Origin: Chromobacterium violaceum ATCC 12472
GTDB lineage: Bacteria; Pseudomonadota; Gammaproteobacteria; Burkholderiales; Chromobacteriaceae
Length of the DNA: 64,000 nucleotides
Reading direction: 5' to 3'
Assembly: GCF_000007705.1 (NCBI RefSeq)
Contig: NC_005085.1
Location: 2,303,752 to 2,367,751 of the forward strand
The position numbers and the translations under genes were made by a program. A model generated the notes under the pieces. The model saw only the letters and a list, made by a program, of their open reading frames with translations. It was not told the DNA's origin and searched no databases. Below are positions 16,231 to 24,316 of this stretch, in pieces (the first letter of the stretch is position 1; every line of letters starts with the position of its first letter).

Positions 16231-16830
16231 TCAACGCGGAGCTTGAGGTAGGGTGGTTACTGAAAAGGAACCCAGCCCAAATGTAAATAACCCTTCTGGC
16301 TTTCCTGGCAACTGTGCATGAATGATGCGAAGCACCGCTTCGACATCCTCACGGCAGCGCAGTGCAAACTTGTCATCTTTGATACGTAACTCCCAATCAT
16401 CCCGCAAATCATGAAAGGCTTCCTGATAAGCGTTTTTGGTTTTCCTGGTCACTCTTTTGAGGTTCTTGGATCGGCCATGCGCAATCGTATTTCTGAATTC
16501 GAATAGATTACGCAGCGTTTGCCAAGGACGTCCGCTCTTTGCATTTGGAACATCAATTTCAAGCCGGTCAATGATCAGGTCAAATTTGGCAAGGGGTGGA
16601 AGTCGATCCAGGTGGTCCCAATGAGCGAACAGTCTCGGTCCTATATGATTTTGGTAGGCCTCAAAGGCAAAGGCTGTCAACAATATTGATGAGAGAAATT
16701 GCCACGAAGAGCCCTCAGGGCTCTGCCGCGCTTTTTCCAATACGCAATCGCTTGCATGCCAAAGCTCTGCATACATGATCATCTGTCGTTCTTTTTTTGT
16801 CTCGACAAAGACCTGGTCTGTCTTGCTCAT
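16231..16830 (-). CDS. HEPN-like domain protein, candidate RNase / anti-phage cargo
   Basis: A 199-aa helical protein. Residues 113-118 read RNTIAH, the RNxxxH signature of active HEPN ribonucleases, set in a helix (LRNLFEFRNTIAHGR) after a long helix with FLSSILLTAFAFEAY. The Shine-Dalgarno is near perfect (AAGGAGGTG) 7 nt before the ATG. The gene is visibly less GC-rich than the head genes around it and is not part of any Mu or P2 head module. I infer a prophage-borne defence or toxin gene. No nucleotidyltransferase antitoxin partner is adjacent; the 40-aa membrane ORF upstream is the only close small gene. Confidence 0.75.
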   Translation of the reverse strand: MSKTDQVFVETKKERQMIMYAELWHASDCVLEKARQSPEGSSWQFLSSILLTAFAFEAYQNHIGPRLFAHWDHLDRLPPLAKFDLIIDRLEIDVPNAKSGRPWQTLRNLFEFRNTIAHGRSKNLKRVTRKTKNAYQEAFHDLRDDWELRIKDDKFALRCREDVEAVLRIIHAQLPGKPEGLFTFGLGSFSVTTLPQAPR

Positions 16831-16974
16831 GATGGCTCACCTCCTTAGTTGTGAAGCACTATCGTGGTCGGCCTCACTTGTAGGAAACCGTGGGCCTCAT
16901 CTCCAATCAGTAAAGCCTTTATAAAGCTTTACACCTTCACTGCGCCAGCTGTGGGCCATCATCGGGCGCAGGAA

Positions 16975-17018
16975 AATAAAAAACCGCCCCTGCGGCTTTT
17001 ACACCGCAGAGGCGGTTT
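16975..17018 (-). terminator. Strong terminator ending the terminase/portal unit
   Basis: The stem pairs AAACCGCC and CTGCGG with CCGCAG and GGCGGTTT around an 8-nt loop, with a single internal mismatch. On the - strand it is followed by a run of six T and an AT-rich tail. It lies 4 nt after the 40-aa ORF and separates that transcript from the HEPN-like gene. Confidence 0.85.
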
Positions 17019-17021
17019 GAC

Positions 17022-17144
17022 TTAATCTGGCGCCATCGCCAGCAGTCCGAGCCACAGCAACGCAGCCAACACCCAGAGCCAGCGCCACTTGGTCAACGCA
17101 GCCAATGCCACCACACCGCCAGTTACTGCTACTACGCACTTCAT
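17022..17144 (-). CDS. 40-aa single-span membrane protein
   Basis: A short ORF beginning MKCVVAVTGGVVALAAL, followed by KWRW and a second hydrophobic run with VLAALLWLGLLAM. The Shine-Dalgarno AGGAG is spaced 6 nt from the ATG at 17144; the in-frame ATG at 17150 directly touches the AGGAG and is unlikely. It is the last gene before a strong terminator. No family recognised. Confidence 0.6.
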   Translation of the reverse strand: MKCVVAVTGGVVALAALTKWRWLWVLAALLWLGLLAMAPD

Positions 17145-17226
17145 GTGCATCTCCTATTTGCGAGTCAGGGCGGAATGCCCCATGACCTCGTATAGGGCGA
17201 TGCACAACAGCTTCGTGTAAGAACTA

Positions 17227-17685
17227 TCACATGCCAGTACCTGCGGCCCGCTGCAGGTGGCGCATCACCGCGCCGATGACAGCCTCGCCAGCCTCCGGCT
17301 GCAGCTCTCCGTCCTCATTCATCGGCAGGTAGGGCCGCGGCTCCAGCTCCACCGCCTGGTTGCGGCCAGCGTGGCCGCCCAGCTGGTGAATGCGGGCGTA
17401 GTCCAGGTTGCTGCCGATCTGCGACGAGTAGGCGTCGTAGGCAGTCACCACCGAGGCCGCCAGTTGGCCACGGTGCTGCAGCGTGACGCCGCCATCGTTG
17501 GTGGCGCGCTGGCTGGGCGTCCAGCTCGGCCGGCCCTCCGCTTCGAAGTTTTCCTCGGTGATGAACGCCAACGAGGCGGCGATGGCGCGCATGGCCGGCG
17601 TCATGTCGGCCACCGATGACTCCAGCCGGCGCAGCGCGCGTTGCACCTGGTCGTCCTGGATGACGATGCTGACAAAGTCGCTCAT
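17227..17685 (-). CDS. Virion morphogenesis protein (Mu gpG-like)
   Basis: A 152-aa protein of the phage virion morphogenesis family (Mu gpG / P2 S-like tail completion). It shows QVQRALRRLESSVADMTPAMRAIA, then ENFEAEGRPSWTPSQRAT, TLQHRGQLAASV and YARIHQLGG. It overlaps the MuF-like gene by 4 nt. Needed for stable head-tail joining. Confidence 0.9.
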   Translation of the reverse strand: MSDFVSIVIQDDQVQRALRRLESSVADMTPAMRAIAASLAFITEENFEAEGRPSWTPSQRATNDGGVTLQHRGQLAASVVTAYDAYSSQIGSNLDYARIHQLGGHAGRNQAVELEPRPYLPMNEDGELQPEAGEAVIGAVMRHLQRAAGTGM

Positions 17686-18518
17686 GACCTCAGTTCCCTT
17701 CCGGCCAGCTTGGCCAGGTCTCCGGTATAGCGCGACAGGTCCGGCGTCCAGGCCGCTGCGCCGGGGTTGTAGCTCCAGCCCACATCGGGTGAGATGCTGA
17801 CTTCGCGCCGGGTAAGCGGGTCTATGGTGCGGAAGGTGGCCACCTCTCGCTGTTCGCCGGTTCGCTCGGATACCGTGCGCAGCGCGGTGCCCAGCCGGCC
17901 GGCCGAGGACTCAACCTGAATGCCGCGCGCTTCCAGATCGTCGGCCGACAGCGCGATAGTCCGGCAACGGCAGCCCCAGCCGTTCGGCGTGTAATAGGAT
18001 TGCCAGAACGGGTCGTCGTAGCGAAACACGCGGCCATGCAAAGCGCGATGGCTGGGGCGGGTCTTGCTGTCCCGGATGGCGACATACATCCAGTACGGCC
18101 GGTCGGCCACGTTCTCCATCTGGATCTGCCAACGGCCTGCCATGTACGCGGTCTGCAGGTTGGTGCGGTAGATGGTTTCCAGCCGCCTGGGGCTGCCCAG
18201 CTGCACCTCGCGCACTTCGCCAGTGTCTTCGTCCAGCACTTCCTGTTTCCCCCACCAGCCCTTGGCCTTGAGGACCGGTGTCAGCTCTTTCTTGAACCAG
18301 GCAACCGTTTTGCCTTCGGCCAGCGCCTTCTCCACGGCGTCGCGGATGTCCTGCAGGATGTCCAGCCGCGTCACCTTGGCCACTGTGAACGCCTGGGCCT
18401 GGGCGTCCTGCCATAGCTCCTCCCAGTCCCAGGTGATGGCGAATCCTTTGGCTTTGAGGTAACGGATGGCCTGCTCTGGGGGCAATTTCATGCAGTAGGC
18501 GAGATCGACCTTAGCCAT
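17682..18518 (-). CDS. Minor head protein F (MuF-like)
   Basis: A 278-aa protein of the phage head morphogenesis (SPP1 gp7/MuF) family. The family core is visible: YRTNLQTAYMAGRWQ, then YWMYVAIRDSKTRPSHRALHGRVF and PNGWGCRCRTIALS. It binds the portal and can enter the head with DNA. The start at 18518 overlaps the portal stop by 8 nt; the longer upstream reading is out of register with the coding portal gene and was not used. Confidence 0.92.
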   Translation of the reverse strand: MAKVDLAYCMKLPPEQAIRYLKAKGFAITWDWEELWQDAQAQAFTVAKVTRLDILQDIRDAVEKALAEGKTVAWFKKELTPVLKAKGWWGKQEVLDEDTGEVREVQLGSPRRLETIYRTNLQTAYMAGRWQIQMENVADRPYWMYVAIRDSKTRPSHRALHGRVFRYDDPFWQSYYTPNGWGCRCRTIALSADDLEARGIQVESSAGRLGTALRTVSERTGEQREVATFRTIDPLTRREVSISPDVGWSYNPGAAAWTPDLSRYTGDLAKLAGRELRS

Positions 18519-19977
18519 GCAGCCGTCCCCAGACCTTGGCGGTGAAGATGGCGCGCGCCAGGCGCTCCTGCAGGCCGCTGGCGCCCATGTCCGGGTATAG
18601 CTCGGCCAGGCTGCCCAGCAGCTCGTCCGGCTGCGCGCCGGCCTGGATGCGGTCGAACAAGGGCTGCAGCATGGCGGCGGCGTCCGCCTGCAGCTCGTCG
18701 GCCGACAGCGCATCCAGCGCCGCGTCCAGCGCGTCCTGGTCCGGCGCTTCTTCGTCGGCTTCGGCAAACTCGGCGCTGGTCTCTGGCTTGGCGGTCTCCA
18801 CCAGGTCACCGTCCTGCAGGTTGTAGGCGCGCTTGAAATAGGCCGGGGTGAACGTGGCGCCGGCGCGGGTCAGCTTCTCGTCGCGGCCTGCCTGGACTTC
18901 GTCCACTTGCTCCTGTTCCCACATCTCGAACCGCGGGCGGTCGCCGCCGTTGAAGTTCAGCTCGCAGACCCAGCGCACCAGCTGGTTCAGCGCCTCCTCG
19001 ATCACCTCTTTGTCGCCGTCGCGGATGTCGCGGGTCACCTCCAGCCCGGCCTGGGCCGAGGCGCGGTTGGCGCTGGCCTCGGTGGTCTGGTTCTGGCCCA
19101 GCAGCGCGATGGAGACCTCGGAGCGGCAGAAATGGAGCAAGCGCTCGTAGACGTCGGCATTGTTGGCACCGTTGGCGGCCTCTTTGATCTCCACGCTGGA
19201 GTCGTCCGGGACGACCGCCACGGCGTCCTGGACCATGGCTTCCAGGCTATCCAGCAGCAGGTCGGTTTCCTGTGTCGATGCCGAACGCGGGTGTTTGCCG
19301 ACCAGCCAGGGCGAACCGTACTTCTCGGTGAACTGCACCCAGAACTTGAGGCCGCCTTTTTTGAAAGTGGTGGGCCAGAAGCACATGGACAAATCGGGGA
19401 AGCCGTAGGGGTTGTCGTAACTGGCGTCCTGGCGCGGTACCAGGAACTTGCGCGCGGGCAATTCCTCGCCCTTCAGCGGGGCTTGCTTGGTGCGCAGGCG
19501 CAGCTGGTTGCCCTCGTCGTAGATGAACCAGTCGGCCGGCTTGCCTACGATGTCCACCGGCACCAGGTAGCTGCCCACCTTGCCCCACATGATCTCCATC
19601 GGCTGGTAGCCGTAGAGCATGGCGTCCAGCATCTCGCCGATGATGCGTGACAGGTTCAGGTCGTTGAAGATAGACGCCACAGACTTGGCTACCCGGCTCT
19701 TGGCCTGGTCACGATCCAGCCCCCATTCCAACGCCTTCACCGCCGCCTTGCGGCGCCGGATGCAGCCGCCCACATGCGCGTCGGCGCGCAGCTCGCGGTA
19801 GACCTTGATATCCTTGCCCAACGCTTTCAGCACCGGGTCCGGGTTGGGGAGATACATGCCCAGGCCGTAGAAGTCGATGCTCCTGGAGCGGGTGGCGATC
19901 TGGCTGGACAGGCTGGAGCTCGATTCGCCGAACTGGACGAACTCGGTGGGGCTGACCCACATGCCCTTTGCTTTCAT
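18511..19977 (-). CDS. Portal protein (DUF935, Mu gp29-like)
   Basis: A 488-aa portal protein forming the DNA gate of the head. Markers are YRELRADAHVGGCIRRRKAAVKALEW, MLDAMLYGYQPMEIMW, KFLVPRQDASYDNPYGFPDLS and LLGQNQTTEASANRASAQAGLEV. The acidic C-terminus probably contacts other head proteins. The start overlaps the terminase stop (ATGA). Confidence 0.94.
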   Translation of the reverse strand: MKAKGMWVSPTEFVQFGESSSSLSSQIATRSRSIDFYGLGMYLPNPDPVLKALGKDIKVYRELRADAHVGGCIRRRKAAVKALEWGLDRDQAKSRVAKSVASIFNDLNLSRIIGEMLDAMLYGYQPMEIMWGKVGSYLVPVDIVGKPADWFIYDEGNQLRLRTKQAPLKGEELPARKFLVPRQDASYDNPYGFPDLSMCFWPTTFKKGGLKFWVQFTEKYGSPWLVGKHPRSASTQETDLLLDSLEAMVQDAVAVVPDDSSVEIKEAANGANNADVYERLLHFCRSEVSIALLGQNQTTEASANRASAQAGLEVTRDIRDGDKEVIEEALNQLVRWVCELNFNGGDRPRFEMWEQEQVDEVQAGRDEKLTRAGATFTPAYFKRAYNLQDGDLVETAKPETSAEFAEADEEAPDQDALDAALDALSADELQADAAAMLQPLFDRIQAGAQPDELLGSLAELYPDMGASGLQERLARAIFTAKVWGRLHG

Positions 19978-21578
19978 GCGTACCCCTGTGTGATGCGGGT
20001 GGCGGTGCGGCGGCGGCGTGACTTCACCGACACCGGGCCTTTGTTGAGTTCACGGCTGGCGTAGTACGCCAGGGCAAGCGCCACCGCGGCGTCGCCGTGG
20101 CGCTTGCCCTGGTCTTCGCCAGTTGTGCGCACATCCGGGATGCGCGGCACGCCCTTGATGACCTGGACGGCGCGCAGGTCAGCCAGGATGTCGGCGTCCC
20201 TGGGCAGGTCTACCAGGTCGCCATCTTCCAGCGCCGCCTTCAGCGGCGGCATATGCTCGCGGTACCAGCTCTCGGTCAACATCACTTGCTGGATGCGGCT
20301 GGCGCCGTAGCGTTGCATGGCGAACTCAGCCAAGGCGTGACCGTTGCCGCGGGCGTCGAAGGCGCCGCCCATGAAGCGCGGCAGGCGGTCCAGTAGGTAA
20401 AAGGCGATCTGCTCTTGCTGGCGGAACGGCACATTGCGCAGCTCCAGGATGAACGGCACCCGGCGCACCAGGTTCTGCTGCTGGATCAGCGGCACATGCA
20501 CCGACAGGTCGCCGGTGCGGCCGAAGTCTTCGCCGTTGAAGCTGATGGCGTCGACAGGCAGTTGGGTCAGCAAGGGCGCCAAGTTGACCTCCAGCCAGTC
20601 GCTGCACTCGGCATGGCGGACATGGTCAGACAGCAGCTCGAAGCCATTCGGGCAGGCATAGCGCAATACCGGCGTATCGGCTGACATGCGGGATTCGATC
20701 AGTGCTCTGGACAGCCAGGCGCCGCCGCTGTGCTTGGGGATGCAGCCATATTCTTCGTCGGCCGACTCCCTATTCGGCGCATTGCGGTACAGGTCGTCGC
20801 GCCATTTCTTTTCCGCCTCCGGCGACCAGATCTGGCCAGTGACGTAGCAGATGCGCTGGTACAGGCCATCGGCGATGGCGTCATCCAGGGTGATGCGGTG
20901 AATGCTGTAGTCCTTGCGCCCCTCGCGCGCTTCCTGAATGTACTGGTTGAACAGGTTTTCGACGCCGTTGTGGGTGCTGATCAGCCGCACCTTGTTGCCC
21001 CACATGGTCAGCGCCAGCGCCGCTTTGAGCAGTTCCTCCAGCGAGTCGTGGAAAGCCGCCTCGTCGATCACCACATCGCCCTGCAGGCCGCGCAGATTGG
21101 ACGGCCGGCTGGACAGCGCCTGGATTTTGAAACCGCTCTTGGGGAAGCGAATCATGTAGGTGAGGATTTCCTCCTGCTTGCCTTCGTCCCAAAAGCTTTG
21201 CTCGTAGACATCGGCCTGGGCCAGCTCGTTGAAGGCCTTGGCGAACAGTGCGCAGGCGGCGATGTACTCCAGCGCCATTTCCTTCTTGCTGCCCACGTAA
21301 AAGGTATTGCAGCCCTGGCGCCGGCGCGGCCGGGCGGCCTTGACCACGTTGCGGCCGGCCTCCGCCCAGGTAAGGCCGGTGCGGCGGCTCTTCTCCGCGA
21401 ACATGATCTGGGCTTCGTCCTCGAACCAGCGCTGCTGGTACGGCAGAAACACCGGCTGTTCGGCCGGGATGGCATCGGCCACGTCCTGCGGCACCACCAC
21501 GCCGGCCAGCTCCATCTCTTCGGCCAGGTCGATCTTGCGCGGCGCGCCCAGCGGCTTGAGCGGTGGCTGGGCCATCAT
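19974..21578 (-). CDS. Terminase large subunit (Mu gp28-like)
   Basis: A 534-aa packaging motor. The ATPase has an atypical Walker A region (EKSRRTGLTW, about residue 60) and Walker B VVIDEAAFHD (about 170), with STHNG as coupling motif. The C-terminal nuclease carries Asp-rich GEDFGRTGDLS and the final HGDAAVALALAY. Mu-like phages package by headful including flanking host DNA. The start at 21578 overlaps the gp27 stop and has GGGGAAAGA upstream. Confidence 0.93.
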   Translation of the reverse strand: MMAQPPLKPLGAPRKIDLAEEMELAGVVVPQDVADAIPAEQPVFLPYQQRWFEDEAQIMFAEKSRRTGLTWAEAGRNVVKAARPRRRQGCNTFYVGSKKEMALEYIAACALFAKAFNELAQADVYEQSFWDEGKQEEILTYMIRFPKSGFKIQALSSRPSNLRGLQGDVVIDEAAFHDSLEELLKAALALTMWGNKVRLISTHNGVENLFNQYIQEAREGRKDYSIHRITLDDAIADGLYQRICYVTGQIWSPEAEKKWRDDLYRNAPNRESADEEYGCIPKHSGGAWLSRALIESRMSADTPVLRYACPNGFELLSDHVRHAECSDWLEVNLAPLLTQLPVDAISFNGEDFGRTGDLSVHVPLIQQQNLVRRVPFILELRNVPFRQQEQIAFYLLDRLPRFMGGAFDARGNGHALAEFAMQRYGASRIQQVMLTESWYREHMPPLKAALEDGDLVDLPRDADILADLRAVQVIKGVPRIPDVRTTGEDQGKRHGDAAVALALAYYASRELNKGPVSVKSRRRRTATRITQGYA

Positions 21579-22144
21579 TCTTTCCCCAGCAGGATGCGAC
21601 GAATACGGGATTCCATCTGCTCGCTCATGCCATCGGCACCGCGAAGTTCTTCCAGCTTTTCTTCCTGTTCGGCCAGCAGCTTGGCGCGGACTTCGCGCTC
21701 AATGCGGGCCTGCTCGTCCAGACGGAATTTCTTCTGGTTGACGCTGGCGCGGGCGAGCGTGGCGATGTTCTTGGCGGCCTTGGACAGCAGCGCTATGCGG
21801 TCTTCCGGCTTGATGTCTTCCTCGTTGGCCTCTTGCAGATTGACGATGCTTTCGAACATTTCGGTCTGCACCAGGGCGATCACCGCCTCGGAGCGGGCGT
21901 CCTGATCGTCGGCCGCGCCTTCTGTCAGCAAGCGGGCGGCCTCGGTGCTGGCCTTGATGGCGGCAAAACGGCGCTCGATCTTCTGGCCATAGCGGTGGAT
22001 TGCGCTCTTGCTGATGGCGAAGCCCTTGTCGCGCAATGTCCCCTCCAGCAGCTGGTAGCCGCTGAAGTTGCCGTCCATCAAGGCCTTGTCCAGCCAGTCG
22101 CGCACGGCCTGCGGTAGTTGCTCGACGCTGTTCCTACGAGCCAT
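21575..22144 (-). CDS. Mu gp27-like protein (DUF3486), probable terminase small subunit
   Basis: A 189-aa protein with an N-terminal DNA-binding region (VEQLPQAVRDWLDKALMDGNFSGYQLLEGTLRDKGFAISKSAIHRYGQK) and a long helical C-terminal half rich in Glu/Arg. Always found just before gp28 in Mu-like phages. The ATG at 22144 shares its A with the preceding TGA; the longer reading to 22183 was rejected because it enters gp26. Confidence 0.9.
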   Translation of the reverse strand: MARRNSVEQLPQAVRDWLDKALMDGNFSGYQLLEGTLRDKGFAISKSAIHRYGQKIERRFAAIKASTEAARLLTEGAADDQDARSEAVIALVQTEMFESIVNLQEANEEDIKPEDRIALLSKAAKNIATLARASVNQKKFRLDEQARIEREVRAKLLAEQEEKLEELRGADGMSEQMESRIRRILLGKE

Positions 22145-22452
22145 CACCAGTACCTCTTGGGGCGAGCGATGCCGGCCGGACACTCCGCGTTGTATTCCAC
22201 TACGTCCACGCCGGCCCGCTCGATACGCGCTGTCACTCGTCCATCCGGCAGTTCGGTTACCTCGGCCAGTCCGGCGGATTCCAAATACGCCAAGTGAGCG
22301 CGAATGTCGGCGGCGCTGGCGCGCAACGGCACCGCTTCCAACACCGATAAGATCAAGCGCTCGGCTACTGGATAGCCGCCGCCGTGATACAACGCATCCA
22401 GTGCCACCCAGCGAGCGGTTTCGCGTTCCGTTTGTTCAATGGCTTTGCTCAT
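22144..22452 (-). CDS. Mu gp26-like protein with winged-helix character
   Basis: A 102-aa protein. Residues 30-80 look like a small winged helix (SVLEAVPLRASAADIRAHLAYLESAGLAEVTELPDGRVTARI), ending in ARPKRYW. Proteins of this type sit next to the terminase genes in Mu-like phages. Good Shine-Dalgarno AAGGAGAA. Role in packaging initiation is possible but unproven. Confidence 0.8.
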   Translation of the reverse strand: MSKAIEQTERETARWVALDALYHGGGYPVAERLILSVLEAVPLRASAADIRAHLAYLESAGLAEVTELPDGRVTARIERAGVDVVEYNAECPAGIARPKRYW

Positions 22453-22832
22453 GCTCGGTTCTCCTTGTTCATCAGTTTGTCCAGCCGGGCCGCCACTGCG
22501 TCCAGCTTGGCATGCAGAACGGTTTCGCTGCGGATGTGGTCGTCGCGCCGCACGCATCCGTCTAGGCGTGTGCCCACCGCGTCAATACGCGCCACCAGCA
22601 CAGTCAGCTCGCGGATAGCATCGTCGCGGCGCTGGTAATGCAAAGGCAGTTCTGCCAGCAGGCGCTGCACCTCTCCATCTAAGCGGGCAATATCGTGGGA
22701 TTGCTTATCCAGCCGTTTGTCCATGTCCACCACCAAGCGCGTCAACATGGCGCGGATCACACCCAGCAGCGCCCCAGACCAGGCAATTACCAGACCCATG
22801 GCCCAGGTAGCCTCTGTCCAGCCGATAGTCAT
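22449..22832 (-). CDS. Mu gp25-like membrane coiled-coil protein (DUF2730)
   Basis: A 127-aa protein with one N-terminal membrane segment (WAMGLVIAWSGALLGVIRAML) and a C-terminal coiled coil with regularly spaced RLD/RID repeats. Function unknown even in Mu. Start ATG 22832 with GGAGG upstream; overlaps gp26 by 4 nt. Confidence 0.85.
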   Translation of the reverse strand: MTIGWTEATWAMGLVIAWSGALLGVIRAMLTRLVVDMDKRLDKQSHDIARLDGEVQRLLAELPLHYQRRDDAIRELTVLVARIDAVGTRLDGCVRRDDHIRSETVLHAKLDAVAARLDKLMNKENRA

Positions 22833-23035
22833 CGTCCGGCCTCCGATAGGGTTTGGCAGTCGATGCAACGAGTGCAGCCTGGCGATGCCTGACGGCGGGC
22901 TTCCGGGATGGGCTCGCCGCAGTCGTCGCATTGCGCCAGGCTGGCGCCCAGCGGCCGGCTGGCGGCGGTCTGAGCCGCCAAGGATGCCGCCAGGTGCAAC
23001 GCCTCCAGCTCCTGGGCGCGGTCAAACTCATCCAT
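22829..23035 (-). CDS. TraR/DksA-type zinc finger protein
   Basis: A 68-aa protein with the four-cysteine finger CDDCGEPIPEARRQ ... CTRCIDC (about residues 38-62), preceded by a DRAQELEALH helix. Such small DksA relatives bind the RNA polymerase secondary channel and could bias host transcription during lytic growth. Start ATG at 23035 with AGGAGG upstream; overlaps both neighbours. Confidence 0.9.
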   Translation of the reverse strand: MDEFDRAQELEALHLAASLAAQTAASRPLGASLAQCDDCGEPIPEARRQASPGCTRCIDCQTLSEAGR

Positions 23036-23621
23036 GGTCGGCCTCCTGGTGCAGCCGGATGAAGCTTTCCAGACGGGTTTCCAGCTCCTGGCACCAGCGG
23101 CCATAGTCGGCCGCGTGGTTCAGTAGGTCTGCGGGCGGTAACCCGCGCTCGGCGGCGCTGGCTTGACCGGCATCACCAGCATTTCCGGCGTCGGCCGCGG
23201 GCAGACCTGGATCAAGCTCGGAATAGCCGAGGGCGGCGCGGTAGAGCCGCAGGCTGTCAGGGCCAAGACCAGTCCAAGCCTGGCCATCATTGCGTGTCGC
23301 ATCGGCGATCCTTTCGCGGAGTTGGGCCTGGCTGCGCGCCAGCTGGCCCTGGGTTTGCAACAGCTGCCAGCCCACCTGGTGCGCCAGGTCGTTCAGGTGC
23401 GCTTGCTCGGCATGGGCCGCCGCCAGCACCTGGTTTTGTTTCTCAGACTTCTGCAGCAATTCGGCAGCATGCGCGGCTTCTTGCTTGGCCATCTTGGCCT
23501 CATAGATGCGGGTAGCTTGGCCTTGGCCGCTGCCGTAACCGACGAATCCCGCCACACCCAGGGTGACGCCGCACAGTGCCACGCGCAGGACATTGAGCAG
23601 CAAGGGGTTGGCGCTAAGCAT
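23028..23621 (-). CDS. Rz: Inner-membrane spanin (Rz-like)
   Basis: A 197-aa protein with one N-terminal membrane anchor (VLRVALCGVTLGVAGFVGYG) and a long periplasmic coiled coil (about 40-110). It ends with NHAADYGRWCQELETRL. Rz spanins fuse inner and outer membranes in the last step of lysis. Start ATG 23621 after GGAGG. The out-of-frame Rz1 gene lies inside it, the classical arrangement, and it follows the endolysin block. Confidence 0.85.
   Translation of the reverse strand: MLSANPLLLNVLRVALCGVTLGVAGFVGYGSGQGQATRIYEAKMAKQEAAHAAELLQKSEKQNQVLAAAHAEQAHLNDLAHQVGWQLLQTQGQLARSQAQLRERIADATRNDGQAWTGLGPDSLRLYRAALGYSELDPGLPAADAGNAGDAGQASAAERGLPPADLLNHAADYGRWCQELETRLESFIRLHQEADHG
23120..23302 (-). 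CDS. Rz1: Outer-membrane spanin lipoprotein (Rz1-like), nested in Rz
   Basis: A 60-aa ORF entirely inside Rz in another frame. It has a lipoprotein signal peptide with lipobox LTAC (GLVLALTACGSTAP) and a short Pro-rich mature part. The ATG at 23302 has AAAGGA 6 nt upstream. Together with Rz it would form the spanin complex. Confidence 0.82.
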   Translation of the reverse strand: MRHAMMARLGLVLALTACGSTAPPSAIPSLIQVCPRPTPEMLVMPVKPAPPSAGYRPQTY

Positions 23622-23844
23622 TGTTGGCCTCCTTGCTGTCACGCTTGGTGGCGATCCAGCTGCGGGCTGCGGAATAGCCTCCCACCACGCCCAGGTAGAT
23701 CAGCCAGACATCGGCGGTCAGCGTGCCGGCCACCCCTTGGTAAACGAACATGCCGGTAGCTGCGGCGCAGGCCACGTTGGCCCACAGCTTGCTGTGGCTC
23801 AGCCGGCCGGTGGCGGGGTTTTGGATCAGATCGGCCAGGCCCAT
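23614..23844 (-). CDS. Small two-span membrane protein of the lysis block (holin candidate)
   Basis: A 76-aa protein with two hydrophobic segments (VACAAATGMFVYQGVAGT and VWLIYLGVVGGYSAARSW) and a charged C-terminus with ATKRDSKE. It lies between the endolysin and Rz, where a holin would be. The resemblance to Mu-like DUF2644 proteins is suggestive. The start shares a base with the endolysin stop. Confidence 0.7.
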   Translation of the reverse strand: MGLADLIQNPATGRLSHSKLWANVACAAATGMFVYQGVAGTLTADVWLIYLGVVGGYSAARSWIATKRDSKEANNA

Positions 23845-24254
23845 TACTGGTACCCCCGCGGCAATTCGAAATGCGGGAATTCGCGGAACGGCGCAGTGGG
23901 CTTGCCATACCAGTTCAGTCCCAGCTCGGTTCCGATCCGGCCCATGATTTGCCAATGGGGGTGTTTCTGGTCCCACTGTGGCTTGCCGCCCACCATGGGC
24001 ACGGCATCAAACGCACGCGCAGCGGGACGGTTTTGGATGGTGAAGTTGTGAGCGGATTGGCCGGCGCGGGCATTGGTGACAATAGGGCCGGGACTGCCCT
24101 TGCGGCCCTGGGCGTAGAGCTGGTCCTGTTCTGCCCCCGAGCGGTACGTGCAGTAAATCAGGACATCCAGTCCGGCATCGGTGCAACGGCGCAAAAACGA
24201 ATGCGCCAGGGGTTGAAGGTCCGGGTGAAGGTCTTCGAGTCGGCGGCTTGCCAT
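23844..24254 (-). CDS. Endolysin, M15-family L,D/D-Ala peptidase
   Basis: A 136-aa cytosolic peptidase of the M15 (VanY/endolysin) type. Visible motifs are IYCTYRSGAEQDQLYAQGR, the SAHNFT...AFD zinc region and the final HFELP. It has no signal peptide, so it relies on a holin. Start ATG 24254 with CAGGAGGG upstream. First gene of the lysis-terminase-portal unit, preceded by dyad 4 and a hairpin. Confidence 0.9.
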   Translation of the reverse strand: MASRRLEDLHPDLQPLAHSFLRRCTDAGLDVLIYCTYRSGAEQDQLYAQGRKGSPGPIVTNARAGQSAHNFTIQNRPAARAFDAVPMVGGKPQWDQKHPHWQIMGRIGTELGLNWYGKPTAPFREFPHFELPRGYQ

Positions 24255-24276
24255 GGTTTCCCTCCTGTCAAAATGA

Positions 24277-24306
24277 AACATGCCACCCATTTTCGGGTGG
24301 CATGTT
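24277..24306 (-). terminator. Perfect hairpin in the endolysin leader
   Basis: A 12-bp perfect stem (AACATGCCACCC / GGGTGGCATGTT) with a 6-nt loop, between dyad 4 and the endolysin ATG. On the - strand TTTCATTTTG follows. It could terminate transcripts from the 24,364 gene or act as an attenuator that holds back lysis. Confidence 0.6.
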
Positions 24307-24316
24307 CGGAGGGGCC

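Noticed and set aside
16908-16932. AT-rich dyad GTAAAGC...GCTTTAC upstream of the HEPN-like gene, considered as a fifth late dyad
   Set aside because: The arms and spacing differ from the fixed TTTAAA-N4-TTTAAA form; it may be an ordinary promoter region for that gene.
16999-17205. 68-codon - strand ORF overlapping the 40-aa gene
   Set aside because: No Shine-Dalgarno and it runs through the terminator; the 40-aa frame in the same place is better supported.
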